From: Acidicapsa acidisoli
GTDB taxonomy: Bacteria; Acidobacteriota; Terriglobia; Terriglobales; Acidobacteriaceae
DNA: 64,000 nucleotides
Direction: 5' to 3'
Assembly: GCF_025685625.1 (NCBI RefSeq)
Contig: NZ_JAGSYI010000003.1
Location: 248,001 to 312,000, forward strand
The notes under the pieces were generated by a model. The model was given only the letters and a program-made list of their open reading frames with translations, did no database searches and was not told the DNA's origin. The translations under genes were made by a program, and so were the position numbers. How positions within the stretch are numbered: the first letter of the stretch is position 1; every line of letters starts with the position of its first letter. Below are positions 53,435 to 62,375 of this stretch, piece after piece.

Positions 53435-54475
53435 ATGAAGTGTGAGCGAGTGAGTAAACTTGTCCTACGGCCATTTCTGATCGCCTGCCTCGTTCTGGGC
53501 GCAGGCACAGCAGCTTCCGCCGGTCCCACGCTCGATAAGATCAAAGCCCATAATTCCCTGCCCTGCGGCATCAATACCGAAGAGCCCGAATACTCCACCG
53601 AAGATGCGCACGGCAACCACTCCGCCTTCGACCTCGATATCTGCAAAGCAATAGCCATCGCTGTACTCGGGCCAGACGCAAAATTCACCGTAACTCCCTA
53701 CCGCGACGAGCGCGACGCCCGAAAGGCTTTGCAATCGGGTGAAATCGCAGTCCTGGCCACCGGATCGGCGAATTACCTCAACACTACCAATGCCGCCCTA
53801 GGCTTCGCGCGGCCCGTCTTCTACGACTATCAGGGATTTCTCGTCAACAAGACCATGAACATCGCTTCACCGCAGGATCTTACAGGGAAAAAGGTCTGCT
53901 TCCTGAGCGGAACCGAAATCGAAGACCAGTTAACTGCCTACATGAAGCGCGCACAGATCAAGTGGCTGCCGTTTCCCTTTCAGGAAGAGGGCGAGATGGA
54001 GGCTGCATTCATCACGCGCAACTGCGCCGCCGTGACAGCCGATGTTTCGCAACTGGCTTATGAGCGGATCGCTTTCAAAGCCATGGCGAAGGACTTTCAA
54101 ATCCTGCCCGACGTGATCGCCAAAGACCCGCTCGCGCCCATGTATCGTCTGGACGACCCGCAGTGGGCCGCAATCGTAAGCTGGACCGTCGAAGCACTGA
54201 TCCAGGCGGAAGAGAGCGGCGTAACGCAGGCAAATGTTGCCGACGGAAAGAATAGCGGCGATCTGGCAGCGCAACGCCTCTTCGGCAAGCTGCGCGGCTA
54301 CGGCCAGTATCTTGGCCTCAGCGACTCCTGGGCTGCGAACATGATCCAGGCAGTCGGCAACTATGGCGAAATCTTCGACCGCGACCTTGGCTCTAAATCG
54401 CCAATGAAGCTGGATCGCGGCGCAAACAATCTCTGGACCCATGGCGGACTGATGTACGCCATGCCGATCCGCTGA
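53435..54475 (+). CDS. Periplasmic amino-acid-binding protein (ABC-type, family 3)
   Basis: 346 residues with a signal peptide (FLIACLVLGAGTAASA). Fold marks: KAHNSLPCGINTEEPEYSTE, GNHSAFDLDICKAIAIAVLG and DLTGKKVCFLSGTEIEDQL. It resembles AapJ-type binding proteins for general L-amino acids. No permease or ATPase gene is adjacent, so it is an orphan in this window. Confidence 0.85.
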   Translation: MKCERVSKLVLRPFLIACLVLGAGTAASAGPTLDKIKAHNSLPCGINTEEPEYSTEDAHGNHSAFDLDICKAIAIAVLGPDAKFTVTPYRDERDARKALQSGEIAVLATGSANYLNTTNAALGFARPVFYDYQGFLVNKTMNIASPQDLTGKKVCFLSGTEIEDQLTAYMKRAQIKWLPFPFQEEGEMEAAFITRNCAAVTADVSQLAYERIAFKAMAKDFQILPDVIAKDPLAPMYRLDDPQWAAIVSWTVEALIQAEESGVTQANVADGKNSGDLAAQRLFGKLRGYGQYLGLSDSWAANMIQAVGNYGEIFDRDLGSKSPMKLDRGANNLWTHGGLMYAMPIR

Positions 54476-54492
54476 TCCGGCTATCCCGCCTC

Positions 54493-55011
54493 CTACCCAG
54501 CTTCGTTCAGTAACTCCCAAATCCGAGCCAGATGATGATCGTCATGCTCGGCCACAAAATATAAGTGGTCCACGAGACGCATCGGTATCTTCAGGCGCGG
54601 ATGAGGAATAGCTCGCGTAAACAGGGATGGATCTAATCCATCCACGCGCTTCAGGAGCCTCTCTCTGGCAGCGCGAAACCCAGCCAGAATCTCTTCCAAA
54701 GGGTGCCAGTTATGATTCGCTTCGTCAGTCTTTCTGTTCTGCAAGTCCGTTGGAGTCAGCTCAAGGCTGCCCACCATGTAATCGCCCACCCGCGCCAGCC
54801 ATAGCGGTTCGAGATCGAGCAGGTGCCCGGCGTGCTCCTGCGCCGACCATTTTTCCGGCGCTTTCTTCGCGAGGATCTCGTAAGTGCCGCCGCGAAGTGT
54901 CTCCTCCAGCCGCGCAGGAGTGCCGCGCAGACGCGCCCGAAGATTCGGAAGCAACTCCGCAGGAAACGAGAAATCAAATTTGCGCTCAAACCAGACAGGG
55001 ACTTGACTCAT
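54493..55011 (-). CDS. DinB-family protein
   Basis: 172 residues of the DinB four-helix fold. The metal-site His are in AQEHAGHLLDLE and AEHDDHHLARIWELL. These are putative metal-dependent thiol-transfer enzymes. It converges on the binding-protein gene. Confidence 0.88.
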   Translation of the reverse strand: MSQVPVWFERKFDFSFPAELLPNLRARLRGTPARLEETLRGGTYEILAKKAPEKWSAQEHAGHLLDLEPLWLARVGDYMVGSLELTPTDLQNRKTDEANHNWHPLEEILAGFRAARERLLKRVDGLDPSLFTRAIPHPRLKIPMRLVDHLYFVAEHDDHHLARIWELLNEAG

Positions 55012-55183
55012 AGATATCGCCTATCACCATCGCCTATCACCGCAGATTTATCCTACTGCTGAGGGAAGCAATTCATAGCATACTTCGTTTTGTCACGATT
55101 GCGTGTCGCCGGCCGTTAGATCACCTGGCCCCTTGCCAAGAGATCGGCGACAGGATTAGTTTGACTGGCACATGGAGGTTCTT

Positions 55184-55357
55184 ATGCCAATCGATCCGAC
55201 AATGACGAGTGAACTGGGAAGCGACCGATCGAAAAGGGGTGCGCCGATTGAGGTCAGCAGCTTTGGCTGGTATGCCGAAGACCCGATGGACGACTCCGTG
55301 CTCGGGCTGGACGATGAGGATGAGTTGGAAGGGCCAAGAGAACCGGAGGATGAGTAG
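55184..55357 (+). CDS. Small acidic protein
   Basis: 57 residues from the ATG at 55184, with GGAGG 5 bases upstream, an excellent site. The tail is very acidic (LGLDDEDELEGPREPEDE). It contains IEVSSFGWYAEDPMDD. It lies upstream of a BrnA-like gene but has no resemblance to BrnT toxin. Not recognised. Confidence 0.6.
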   Translation: MPIDPTMTSELGSDRSKRGAPIEVSSFGWYAEDPMDDSVLGLDDEDELEGPREPEDE

Positions 55358-55478
55358 ATCCACTGGCCCGGAGGCGGCAGCAATTCCTGACGTCAATTGA
55401 TGCGGTGTGGAGGATATGAGTGGAGGATATGCGAGAGCTTGAGTTGTGTCCCGTCGCAATTGCAGAAGGGGCCAGAGC

Positions 55479-55754
55479 ATGAAGAAAACGATTGAGGCGC
55501 TCCAGCCGGAGTTGCGCACGGAATCGGGAGCCGTGGCGGAGAGCGAAGTCCAGCCGATGTCGATGGAGTCCTATGCCTGCAACGCAGCGCGAGGGGCATT
55601 TTACCGCCCGATCAAACACCCGCTGTCCCTGCGTCTGGATGCGGATGTGATTGCGTGGTTTCAACGGCAGGGACAGGGATATCAGACGCGGATAAACTCC
55701 GCTCTGCGGGAGTATATCGCCACGCACAGCAACGGGTCTGAGGTTTCAGGGTGA
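55479..55754 (+). CDS. BrnA-like antitoxin
   Basis: 91 residues. The C-terminal half is a ribbon-helix-helix-like BrnA domain: LSLRLDADVIAWFQRQGQG followed by YQTRINSALREYIATH. BrnA normally neutralises the BrnT RNase encoded just before it. No BrnT-like gene is present here, so this is an orphan antitoxin or a stand-alone regulator. AAGGGG precedes the ATG. Confidence 0.72.
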   Translation: MKKTIEALQPELRTESGAVAESEVQPMSMESYACNAARGAFYRPIKHPLSLRLDADVIAWFQRQGQGYQTRINSALREYIATHSNGSEVSG

Positions 55755-55845
55755 ATTTGCGGGTTACGTCAGCGGCTTGGGTTCGGGTTGCTGCCCTCTG
55801 GGAGAGTCTATAATCGGCTCTTTCTTACGGAATGGAGCAGGGACG

Positions 55846-56400
55846 ATGGCTACAGGAACGCAACCGGCAACCGAGCAAGTAGAACTCGCCGACGCTTTGC
55901 GGGAGTTTCACACGGAATCAGGCAGATCCCTGCTCGATCTGCTGGATGAATCGCCAGTTCTACTCGTCTTCCTCCGTCATTTTGCCTGCGCTTTTTGCGC
56001 GCAGACTCTGGATCGCGTCTCCCAGGTGAAAGAACAAATTGCCGCCCGGGGCGCGAGGCCGGTCTTTGTGCATCTTGGCTCCCCGGCGCGGGCCAAACCA
56101 TACTTTGACTACTACCATCTCTCGGATGTGGAAAGAATCAGCAATCCCGACGCATCCCTGTATCAACTCCCTGCGTTTGCCTTGTCGCGCACCAATCCTT
56201 ACCTGCATTTTCTGAATCTCACGGTTTGGAAGGGATGGCTCAAGGGCGCGATGCGCAAGTACGGCATTGGCATGATCAAAGAAGACGCCGAACAAATGCC
56301 TGGCGTGTTCTTCCTGAAAGACCGGAAGATCGTGCGGGCTTTCCGGCATCGAACGATTGCTGACGAACCGGATTACTTAAAGCTGGTTGGTGCAGGTTAG
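55846..56400 (+). CDS. Peroxiredoxin-like thioredoxin-fold protein
   Basis: 184 residues from the ATG at 55846. The core resembles the AhpC/TSA-2 (SelU-like) branch: LVFLRHFACAFCAQTLDRVS with a CxxC-type pair (CAFC), VFVHLGSPARAKPYFD and GVFFLKDRKIVRAFRH. Probably a redox protein; substrate unknown. Confidence 0.82.
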   Translation: MATGTQPATEQVELADALREFHTESGRSLLDLLDESPVLLVFLRHFACAFCAQTLDRVSQVKEQIAARGARPVFVHLGSPARAKPYFDYYHLSDVERISNPDASLYQLPAFALSRTNPYLHFLNLTVWKGWLKGAMRKYGIGMIKEDAEQMPGVFFLKDRKIVRAFRHRTIADEPDYLKLVGAG

Positions 56401-56745
56401 CCGCGTTCCTGATCTCCGGATGCGCGCGTATGCGTTGTTGAATAGGTGTTCTCCATGACCATTCCGGCGCCACTGCCTGTCATCCAAAGATTTCCGCAGT
56501 TTCCGAGAAGATTAAAGGGGACGAAAGATGTGAGCAAACATCCATCTAAACGGGCCTGGACGTATTAAATATCATCCGTAAATTCAAGAAAATACATCAG
56601 ATATAGGAACAATCGGCCCGCGGCACAAAGCTTCTTCATCGCTGAACCATTTTCGGAAAATGTGTAGTCCCAGTTCGATGCTATAGACGAAGCGACCGGG
56701 CAGTCGAGGTCATCTAACCTGAAGATAGCATCGGAGAGCTTGAAG
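56401..56745. other. Intergenic region ahead of a membrane-protein gene
   Basis: About 345 bases, AT-richer in the second half. No gene or RNA is seen. Confidence 0.45.
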
Positions 56746-57684
56746 ATGGCGCGAAACGAACCCGAAGATGGCAAGCAGAAAGCGCTGGCCAGACTGTGGG
56801 CGCAGTTCGAGGACCTACACGACCGGATCTTCTCCGACGAAAGCAAGACAGCTCTGAAGTACCTGGTGATTCGGGTAAGCATCGCCGGTTTCGTAATTCA
56901 TCTGGCGCTGATCTTTCTTGCGCGGTCGCTTGCACACCCACCCATGCTCATCGCCGAGATCGGGCAAAACTATCTGGCCGCGATCTCCACCCCGTTCAGC
57001 TTCATTCTGTTTTATGAGGTGCTGACCCTGATTGCGGCGCTCCCCGCAGCGACGACACGCTCAATCGCCAATCAATACGAGATCGTGTCGCTGATCTTCA
57101 TTCGCGAAGTCTTCAAAGATATTGCCTCGGCCGGCAATCTGTTCACGGAACACCGGCTCACGCCCGAAGCGCTGCCCGTCCTGGTCCATATGGGAACGGG
57201 CTTTGCGATGTTCTTTCTGGTCGCGGTATTTCGACATGTAGGTCTATCGCGTGTCCGGCACACGAGTTCGATATCCCCCTCTCGCGGATTGACGGAATTC
57301 ATTGCGCAGAAGAAAGTGATAGCCATCGGGCTGGCCGCTCTGCTCCTGGGGATGGCCGCCTATAACGTTGGCATCTTCCTTCTCGCAGTTTTTCAGATAG
57401 CTCAAAACGGCGCTACCGTCGTTCCACCTACAAATACGTTCTATAACGACCTGTTTACGGTGATGATCTTCACCGATTTACTGATGCTGATTCTGTCGCT
57501 GGAAGTTTCGGGACGCTATGAGATGGTGTTTCGCAACGCAGCCTTCGTAGCATCGATTATCGTGATCCGCTTCGCACTGACAGAAGAGTATCCGTACGGC
57601 GCGCCGATTGCTTTGCTGGCGATGGTGTTCGGAATCCTGACGCTGGCGGTGTTCAACTACCATACGCGGATCAACGACATGTAA
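56746..57684 (+). CDS. Polytopic membrane protein of unknown function
   Basis: 312 residues from the ATG at 56746, with GGAGA upstream. A charged start (RLWAQFEDLHDRIFSDESKT) is followed by about seven hydrophobic helices. Conserved-looking segments are FSFILFYEVLTLIAALPAAT and ANQYEIVSLIFIREVFKDI, which carry polar residues inside helices. No family recognised. It converges on the molbindin gene. Confidence 0.78.
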   Translation: MARNEPEDGKQKALARLWAQFEDLHDRIFSDESKTALKYLVIRVSIAGFVIHLALIFLARSLAHPPMLIAEIGQNYLAAISTPFSFILFYEVLTLIAALPAATTRSIANQYEIVSLIFIREVFKDIASAGNLFTEHRLTPEALPVLVHMGTGFAMFFLVAVFRHVGLSRVRHTSSISPSRGLTEFIAQKKVIAIGLAALLLGMAAYNVGIFLLAVFQIAQNGATVVPPTNTFYNDLFTVMIFTDLLMLILSLEVSGRYEMVFRNAAFVASIIVIRFALTEEYPYGAPIALLAMVFGILTLAVFNYHTRINDM

Positions 57685-57706
57685 GGCTCCCGCTTGCCAT
57701 CGGGAT

Positions 57707-58126
57707 CTATACGCCCAATAGGACATGCGATGCCTTGATGATCGCACTTACTTTATCGCCCTGATGCAGATCCAGCGCCTTGACGCTTTCCTTTGTGATT
57801 GCGGCTACCACCGGGGTTCCGCCAGCCAGCCTGACTTCGACTTCGCTGTTCACTGCGCCGTCCTGGAGTTTCGCCACCTCTCCCGCCAGCACATTCCGCG
57901 CGCTCAGTTTCATTTCATTTCCCTTACCGATCATCACGTCCGAAGCCTTGATAATCGCATAGGTGGCTGTGTCCTGCCGCAAACCGAGCGTATCAACGCT
58001 GGAATTGGTGATGATCGCAACCATGTTCTCGCCACCTTGAAGGGTCAGCGTAACCTCGGAATTCACTGCTCCCTTGGTCACGTTTGTAACTTTTCCTGCA
58101 AGCACATTCCGGGCGCTGATTTTCAT
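57707..58126 (-). CDS. Molbindin-like protein with two Mop/TOBE domains
   Basis: 139 residues made of two homologous Mop units: KISARNVLAGKVTNVTKGAV and KLSARNVLAGEVAKLQDGAV, each ending in a YAIIKASDVMIG-like strand. Such proteins bind molybdate or tungstate in the cytoplasm for storage or sensing. No mod transporter gene is nearby. Confidence 0.92.
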   Translation of the reverse strand: MKISARNVLAGKVTNVTKGAVNSEVTLTLQGGENMVAIITNSSVDTLGLRQDTATYAIIKASDVMIGKGNEMKLSARNVLAGEVAKLQDGAVNSEVEVRLAGGTPVVAAITKESVKALDLHQGDKVSAIIKASHVLLGV

Positions 58127-58308
58127 TCTCAGTACCTCCGCCGATGCACCACATCATACTCTTCAAGCGAATTCTTCGAATTGACCGTGTGACAATCTTT
58201 GTCAATCGGCCTGGATCGGCTTTGATCTGCCTAGGTGGCTTGAACCGGCGGCTACACGCAAAGGACAGTTGAAAATACGTTTGACTTCCCTGCCTTTATC
58301 CACTATCA

Positions 58309-59094
58309 ATGGTCGCCATGAATCTTTCGCCAGTTACTGGGGACTCGATCGTAATCACGATCCTGTACACAACCCTGCTTTTGTGGGGAATGTGGGTTGG
58401 TGTGCGCCAGGTCTATCAGGGGTTTTTCCGTCCCCAGGACCTGCTGAACCCGCTCTTTGGAAACAGCCAGGCGATCAAGATCTTCACCTTTCATCTGATC
58501 GTCGTCTCACTTGATCTCTGGGTGTGCGGACCAGTCTCACTGCACTACAAGAGCCGGCTATGGTATTGGGGAGGACGCATTGCATTACTTTCGTCATCGC
58601 TGCCAGTGGCCTCTTACTTCAATCGCAATCCCCAATCCTTCGGCAAACTGATTGGATACTGGGTGCGATTCCGCAACTACTTTGAGATTTCGTTGCACGT
58701 GCTGGTCGCTTCGCTGGCTCTCAACTGGTTTTATTACTACGGACTGCTTTTCTGGCTCGTAGCATATCGCTATCTCGACGTAGGTCCCCGGCGGCTCTTG
58801 CAGACGCTTTACAACACTCCCGAAAAGAAAGCTGCAAGACCATGGGCTCCAATCCTGAACTGGGCGGTTATTACGACGATTTATGTACTTACCGCAATTG
58901 CTATCTATCATCGCAAAGTTATCTTTGCCGGACCACCGGACATGGATTTACCCGCCCACGTCGAGCAGATGTGGGAAGTCATCCTGGTGGGCGCGATCAA
59001 TGTGGGCGTTGCACTTACCGCCTGGAACATGATGCGCACTTACACGGGGCCGGGCCCGGCAGCGGCGCTGATTCCCCCCAACGCAGAACCGTAA
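58309..59094 (+). CDS. Polytopic membrane protein of unknown function
   Basis: 261 residues with about five or six helices. It has aromatic-rich stretches (LNWFYYYGLLFWLVAYRYLD) and a start segment VRQVYQGFFRPQDLLNPLFG. The ATG at 58318 is an alternative start. It is followed after 18 bases by an SnoaL-like gene, probably in one operon. Not recognised. Confidence 0.72.
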   Translation: MVAMNLSPVTGDSIVITILYTTLLLWGMWVGVRQVYQGFFRPQDLLNPLFGNSQAIKIFTFHLIVVSLDLWVCGPVSLHYKSRLWYWGGRIALLSSSLPVASYFNRNPQSFGKLIGYWVRFRNYFEISLHVLVASLALNWFYYYGLLFWLVAYRYLDVGPRRLLQTLYNTPEKKAARPWAPILNWAVITTIYVLTAIAIYHRKVIFAGPPDMDLPAHVEQMWEVILVGAINVGVALTAWNMMRTYTGPGPAAALIPPNAEP

Positions 59095-59112
59095 CTCAAG
59101 GAAAGAGAATCT

Positions 59113-59793
59113 ATGCCCCCTTATGACATTACCAAGTCCCTGCAGCCTGTCGAACAGCTTCTAGCTGCCACCACGAACCCGCGCCATCGCTACCTGCTCA
59201 TGGCTTACCTCCGCCATCTGTATCTTGAAATGTCCGGGAGATATGACGAAGTGCTGGGAGACGACATGATGGTCGAGAATCCCGTCTATAACCTGCACGC
59301 GCTGGGCTTCAACACCACCATCAGCGGCAAAGAGAACGTGCGCAATCTTTACAAGTTCTGGGCCGAGACGAACCAGAGTGTCTTTTATGGTGAGAACGTA
59401 CAGGTGGCCGTCGCGGATAACTTCATTGCGCTTACAGTTCAGGCTCATCAGCAGGTCTGGGGCGGTTCGATTCTGTCGTCGAAGGCGCTGGGATTGCTGC
59501 CGAAGGGGCTCTCTGCCGATGTGCTGATCGAAATGCTGAAGCTGAAAGGCGCGAAGGCCGATCCGAATTGCATGTATCTATACAGCAACTTTGAAGAGAC
59601 GATCTGGCCGTATGACGACCGGGGCCGGTTGGTGCGAGAAGATGTGCTTGAGCCGAATCCGGCGGCGGCGCAGATTACGAAGCTCGATCCTTCGGAGGTG
59701 CTGACGACTGCGCAGGCGGCGGTGTTGCTGGCTCCGCTAATCAAGCCTTTGCCGGACTTCGATTCGTTTGTGCTGGGGAAGACGGCGAGTTAG
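59113..59793 (+). CDS. SnoaL/NTF2-like fold protein
   Basis: 226 residues. The region 25-125 (YLRHLYLEMSGRYDEVLGDD, then GFNTTISGKENVRNLYKFWA) looks like an NTF2-like pocket fold as in SnoaL-type proteins. A longer C-terminal part is less clear. AAGGAAAGAG precedes the ATG. It probably works with the membrane protein upstream; reaction unknown. Confidence 0.62.
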   Translation: MPPYDITKSLQPVEQLLAATTNPRHRYLLMAYLRHLYLEMSGRYDEVLGDDMMVENPVYNLHALGFNTTISGKENVRNLYKFWAETNQSVFYGENVQVAVADNFIALTVQAHQQVWGGSILSSKALGLLPKGLSADVLIEMLKLKGAKADPNCMYLYSNFEETIWPYDDRGRLVREDVLEPNPAAAQITKLDPSEVLTTAQAAVLLAPLIKPLPDFDSFVLGKTAS

Positions 59794-59838
59794 GCGGCGT
59801 AGCCAGAGTTCCGATTTCAGAGGTGGGCCGAATGCCCT

Positions 59839-59865
59839 TGTTCCACGAATGTTCTACGTGGAACA
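59839..59865. promoter_or_regulatory. Inverted repeat with a parS-like 16-mer
   Basis: TGTTCCACG (59839-59847) and CGTGGAACA (59857-59865) form a 9-bp stem. The right part, TGTTCTACGTGGAACA (59850-59865), differs at one position from the palindromic ParB-site variant TGTTCCACGTGGAACA. TTTTGG follows, so it may instead end the transcript of the upstream gene. Confidence 0.35.
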
Positions 59866-60025
59866 TTTTGGCGCTGTTTTTGGGGCAAACTCTGTCAACT
59901 ATCTTTGCTGTAACTAATTGATTTGGATGGGCTTGAGTTTGCAGGGAATTAGGGCTATTTGTGCCTCAATTTTCGGCTCTGAAAGTGACATAGCGTTGAC
60001 GGGCGTAAACATACTTGACTCATCA

Positions 60026-60047
60026 AGCAACTTTAGCTAAAGTTGCT
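60026..60047. promoter_or_regulatory. 22-bp perfect palindrome abutting the transposase start
   Basis: AGCAACTTTAG followed by its exact reverse complement, ending 2 bases before the ATG at 60050. It occupies the place of a ribosome-binding site, so the RNA hairpin would block translation; it could also be an operator. Confidence 0.6.
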
Positions 60048-60049
60048 GC

Positions 60050-61018
60050 ATGGAACCAAAGCCCCTGCAACAGGCGATTCTCTACTTCGCCAATCCGGAC
60101 AACTGCGTTAGCTACATCGTAGCGCGGCGCTGGCCGGATGGCGTGGTATGCCCTACTTGCGGGCGCACCGACGTTTCCTACGTTCCGGCCCGGCGCGTGT
60201 GGCAGTGTAAGAGCCGCCATCCTAAGTGCCAGTTCTCCGTCAAGGTCGGAACCATATTCGAGGATTCGCCCATCCCGCTGGATAAGTGGCTGATGGCGAT
60301 GTGGATGGTTGCCAACTGCCGAAACGGAGTTAGCTCCTACGAGATTCACCGCACCATCAAAGTCACTCAGAAGTCGGCTTGGTTCATGCTGCATCGGATA
60401 CGGCTGGCCATGAAGGGTGAGACTGACACTAAACTCGGCGGAGGCGGAGGCCCAGTCGAAGCCGATGAATCGTTTGTCGGCGGCGATCCTATGAACTGGC
60501 ATTTGGGAAAGAGAGCAACCCGGAAGCGCTTCACCGATCCCGAACTCAAAGCCAAATCCGAAAAGACTGCCGTTATGGGGATGCTTGACCGGAGCACACG
60601 CGAAGTCCGTGCCAAGGTAGTTCCCAATGTAAACCGCGAAACCTTGCAGGATGCCATACTGAACAACATCGCCAGAAAAAGCGCCATCTATACCGATGGC
60701 TGGAAGGCTTACGACAACCTCAAGGCTCTGGAATTCGTCCACGAAACCGTGAACCATGTCGAAGAGTATGTGAGAGGCACGGTCCACACCAATGGATTGG
60801 AGAACTTCTGGTCACTGCTCAAACGCAGTCTGCGCGGTACATAGGTGTCCGTCGAGCCGTACAACCTGGACGCCTATATCGACGAGCAGATTTACCGATA
60901 CAACAACCGGATCGGGAAGAAAGATGGGGATCGATTCTCCAAGCTGGTGTCCAAGGTAGTCGGGAAGCGGCTTACCTATGAAGAATTAACCGGCAAACTG
61001 GACGCGAGGCCTTTCTAA
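60050..61018 (+). pseudogene. IS1595-type transposase with in-frame amber stop
   Basis: The N-terminal zinc-binding part has CPTCGRTDVSY and CKSRHPKC. The DDE domain shows VEADESFVGGD, IYTDGWKAYDN and NGLENFWSLLKRSLRGT. A TAG at 60842-60844 then interrupts the frame. Reading on gives VSVEPYNLDAYIDEQIYRYN and NNRIGKKDGDRFSKLVSK to a TAA at 61016-61018, the normal end of this family, where Tyr is expected at the TAG. So a single codon change broke the gene. I found no convincing terminal repeats. The next gene on the opposite strand overlaps the stop by a few bases. Confidence 0.85.
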
Positions 61019-61200
61019 GCGCCAGCATCGCGGGAAGGGGAAGCCTTCTTCTTAGGACCGCGCCGGTTCGGGTTGGCCTCTGCCTGCTTCAGGTACTCTT
61101 CCTGTCGTTGTTGAATCTCGGCTTTCGGAACACTTAAAACCTTGTCCACCAAGCTGGTAAACCTGTCGTATTCTTCCGAGGTTGGCGGCTTCGCACCCAT
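61015..61200 (-). CDS. Small protein of IS-associated type
   Basis: 61 residues from the ATG at 61200: EEYDRFTSLVDKVLSVPKAE then a coiled, basic tail ending RDAGA. Short proteins with the VLSVPKxEI pattern occur near transposons and phages. It runs convergent to the broken transposase and overlaps its last codon. Longer upstream extension in this frame lies antisense to the next gene and is not supported. Confidence 0.6.
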   Translation of the reverse strand: MGAKPPTSEEYDRFTSLVDKVLSVPKAEIQQRQEEYLKQAEANPNRRGPKKKASPSRDAGA

Positions 61201-61242
61201 GCCAATATGATAGCGCCAACCTGCTTCCAAGGAGAATGACAC

Positions 61243-61428
61243 ATGCCCGATCTGACCAATGATGAGCAACTGGACGACTGGGATGAACCAGACTGGGGCG
61301 AACTCGCCCTGCGGGAAATGGGATGCTTTGAAGAGGGTAGCGGCGACGATGACGACCCAGCCGTCTTGGCATACATGGATGAGTACGCAGACGATTGGCT
61401 GGAGGCCCATCCACCCAAGCCGCTATAG
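61243..61428 (+). CDS. Small acidic protein
   Basis: 61 residues, about one third Asp or Glu (LDDWDEPDWGELALREMG, GSGDDDDPAVL). GGAGA lies 8 bases before the ATG. Divergent from the previous small gene. Not recognised; acidity is reminiscent of DNA-mimic or antitoxin-type proteins, but that is only an impression. Confidence 0.55.
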   Translation: MPDLTNDEQLDDWDEPDWGELALREMGCFEEGSGDDDDPAVLAYMDEYADDWLEAHPPKPL

Positions 61429-61452
61429 TGGGAGCGAATTCGAGGAGAAACT

Positions 61453-61761
61453 ATGGCAGAACAACAACAGGCTTATCAGGATTGCATTCGTGAACTTCTT
61501 CGAACGGTCGAGAGGTTAATGGCTGAGAATGTTGCCCTTCGGCGTGTAATCGCAGACCTTCGCGGACCCAAGATGCCAGACTTGTATGGCCGCGTGCTTC
61601 CAGAAATTGAACGAAACTCGGAACCCATGTTTCACACATTACATTCTTATCTTCGAGAAGGAAATCCAGAAGAGATTCGGCGTACTCTTGAGCAAGCCTT
61701 AAATAGCCACCAAGAACAGATGGCGAAGGCTCCCTTTCAGAGTTCAGATGAGTACCATTAG
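61453..61761 (+). CDS. Small coiled-coil protein
   Basis: 102 residues. The N-terminal half (QQAYQDCIRELLRTVERLMA) is a predicted coiled coil; the rest is charged and helical. GAGGAG precedes the ATG. CTATAGTGGGAG just upstream resembles the element near 62384, possibly a shared promoter or operator. Not recognised. Confidence 0.6.
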   Translation: MAEQQQAYQDCIRELLRTVERLMAENVALRRVIADLRGPKMPDLYGRVLPEIERNSEPMFHTLHSYLREGNPEEIRRTLEQALNSHQEQMAKAPFQSSDEYH

Positions 61762-61928
61762 ACAACTCTTGCATTGAACACACTCCAGATGTACCCTTGG
61801 ATTGTCGATGCAAGAGTTTGGAAGGGCGGCCTGCCAGGGCCGCTTTTCTACGTTATGCCGCTACTGTAGCGCGAATCCCAAAACAGCGCTATGCACTTCC
61901 AATCCCAGAGCAGCTAAAATCGTGGTCG

Positions 61929-62144
61929 ATGAATACGGAATATGAGATTAAGCTCGTGATGACCGAGGCTCGGCTGATGGCTGGGTTGACGCAGAAAGAA
62001 CTTGCGCGACTGATGTGTACAACTCAATTGGCGATAGCGAGGATGGAGTCTGGGCGGAGTTTGCCAACCATCGCCACGCTTGAGAAATTGGCCGAAGTGA
62101 CTGGGAACCGGCTTGAGGTTAGGTTGATTAAATGCCCTTCATAA
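61929..62144 (+). CDS. XRE-family helix-turn-helix protein
   Basis: 71 residues from the ATG at 61929. The helix-turn-helix is TQKELARLMCTTQLAIARME with SGRSLPTIATLEKLAEVTG after it, as in HigA-like antitoxins. No toxin gene is adjacent. Its 3' end overlaps the opposite-strand XRE gene by 17 bases. Confidence 0.75.
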   Translation: MNTEYEIKLVMTEARLMAGLTQKELARLMCTTQLAIARMESGRSLPTIATLEKLAEVTGNRLEVRLIKCPS

Positions 62145-62352
62145 ACTCCGCTATCGACATTCCGAATGCAGTCGCCAGAGCTTGAATCGTGTTCAAGCAA
62201 ACTTCCTTCCTGCCTAATTCCAGATCCGAAACATAGTTCTCGTTGATCCCGGCCTGCACTGCTAAATCCAACTGCCGCCATCCGCGCTTTCGCCGCAAAC
62301 TTCGGATTCTCTGCCCGAGGGCTGTGCAGACTTCACTTGCCATCCCCACCAT
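62128..62352 (-). CDS. XRE-family transcriptional regulator (Cro/C1 type)
   Basis: 74 residues, a single helix-turn-helix: RIRSLRRKRGWRQLDLAVQA and INENYVSDLELGRKEVCLNT. Starts at 62352 or 62343. An ACTATGGTGGGGAT element on this strand overlaps the start codons, and a related palindrome lies at 62376-62395, suggesting autoregulation. Divergent from the gene at 62428. Confidence 0.82.
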   Translation of the reverse strand: MVGMASEVCTALGQRIRSLRRKRGWRQLDLAVQAGINENYVSDLELGRKEVCLNTIQALATAFGMSIAEFMKGI

Positions 62353-62375
62353 AGTCCGGTTAGGCTGGAAAGTTC

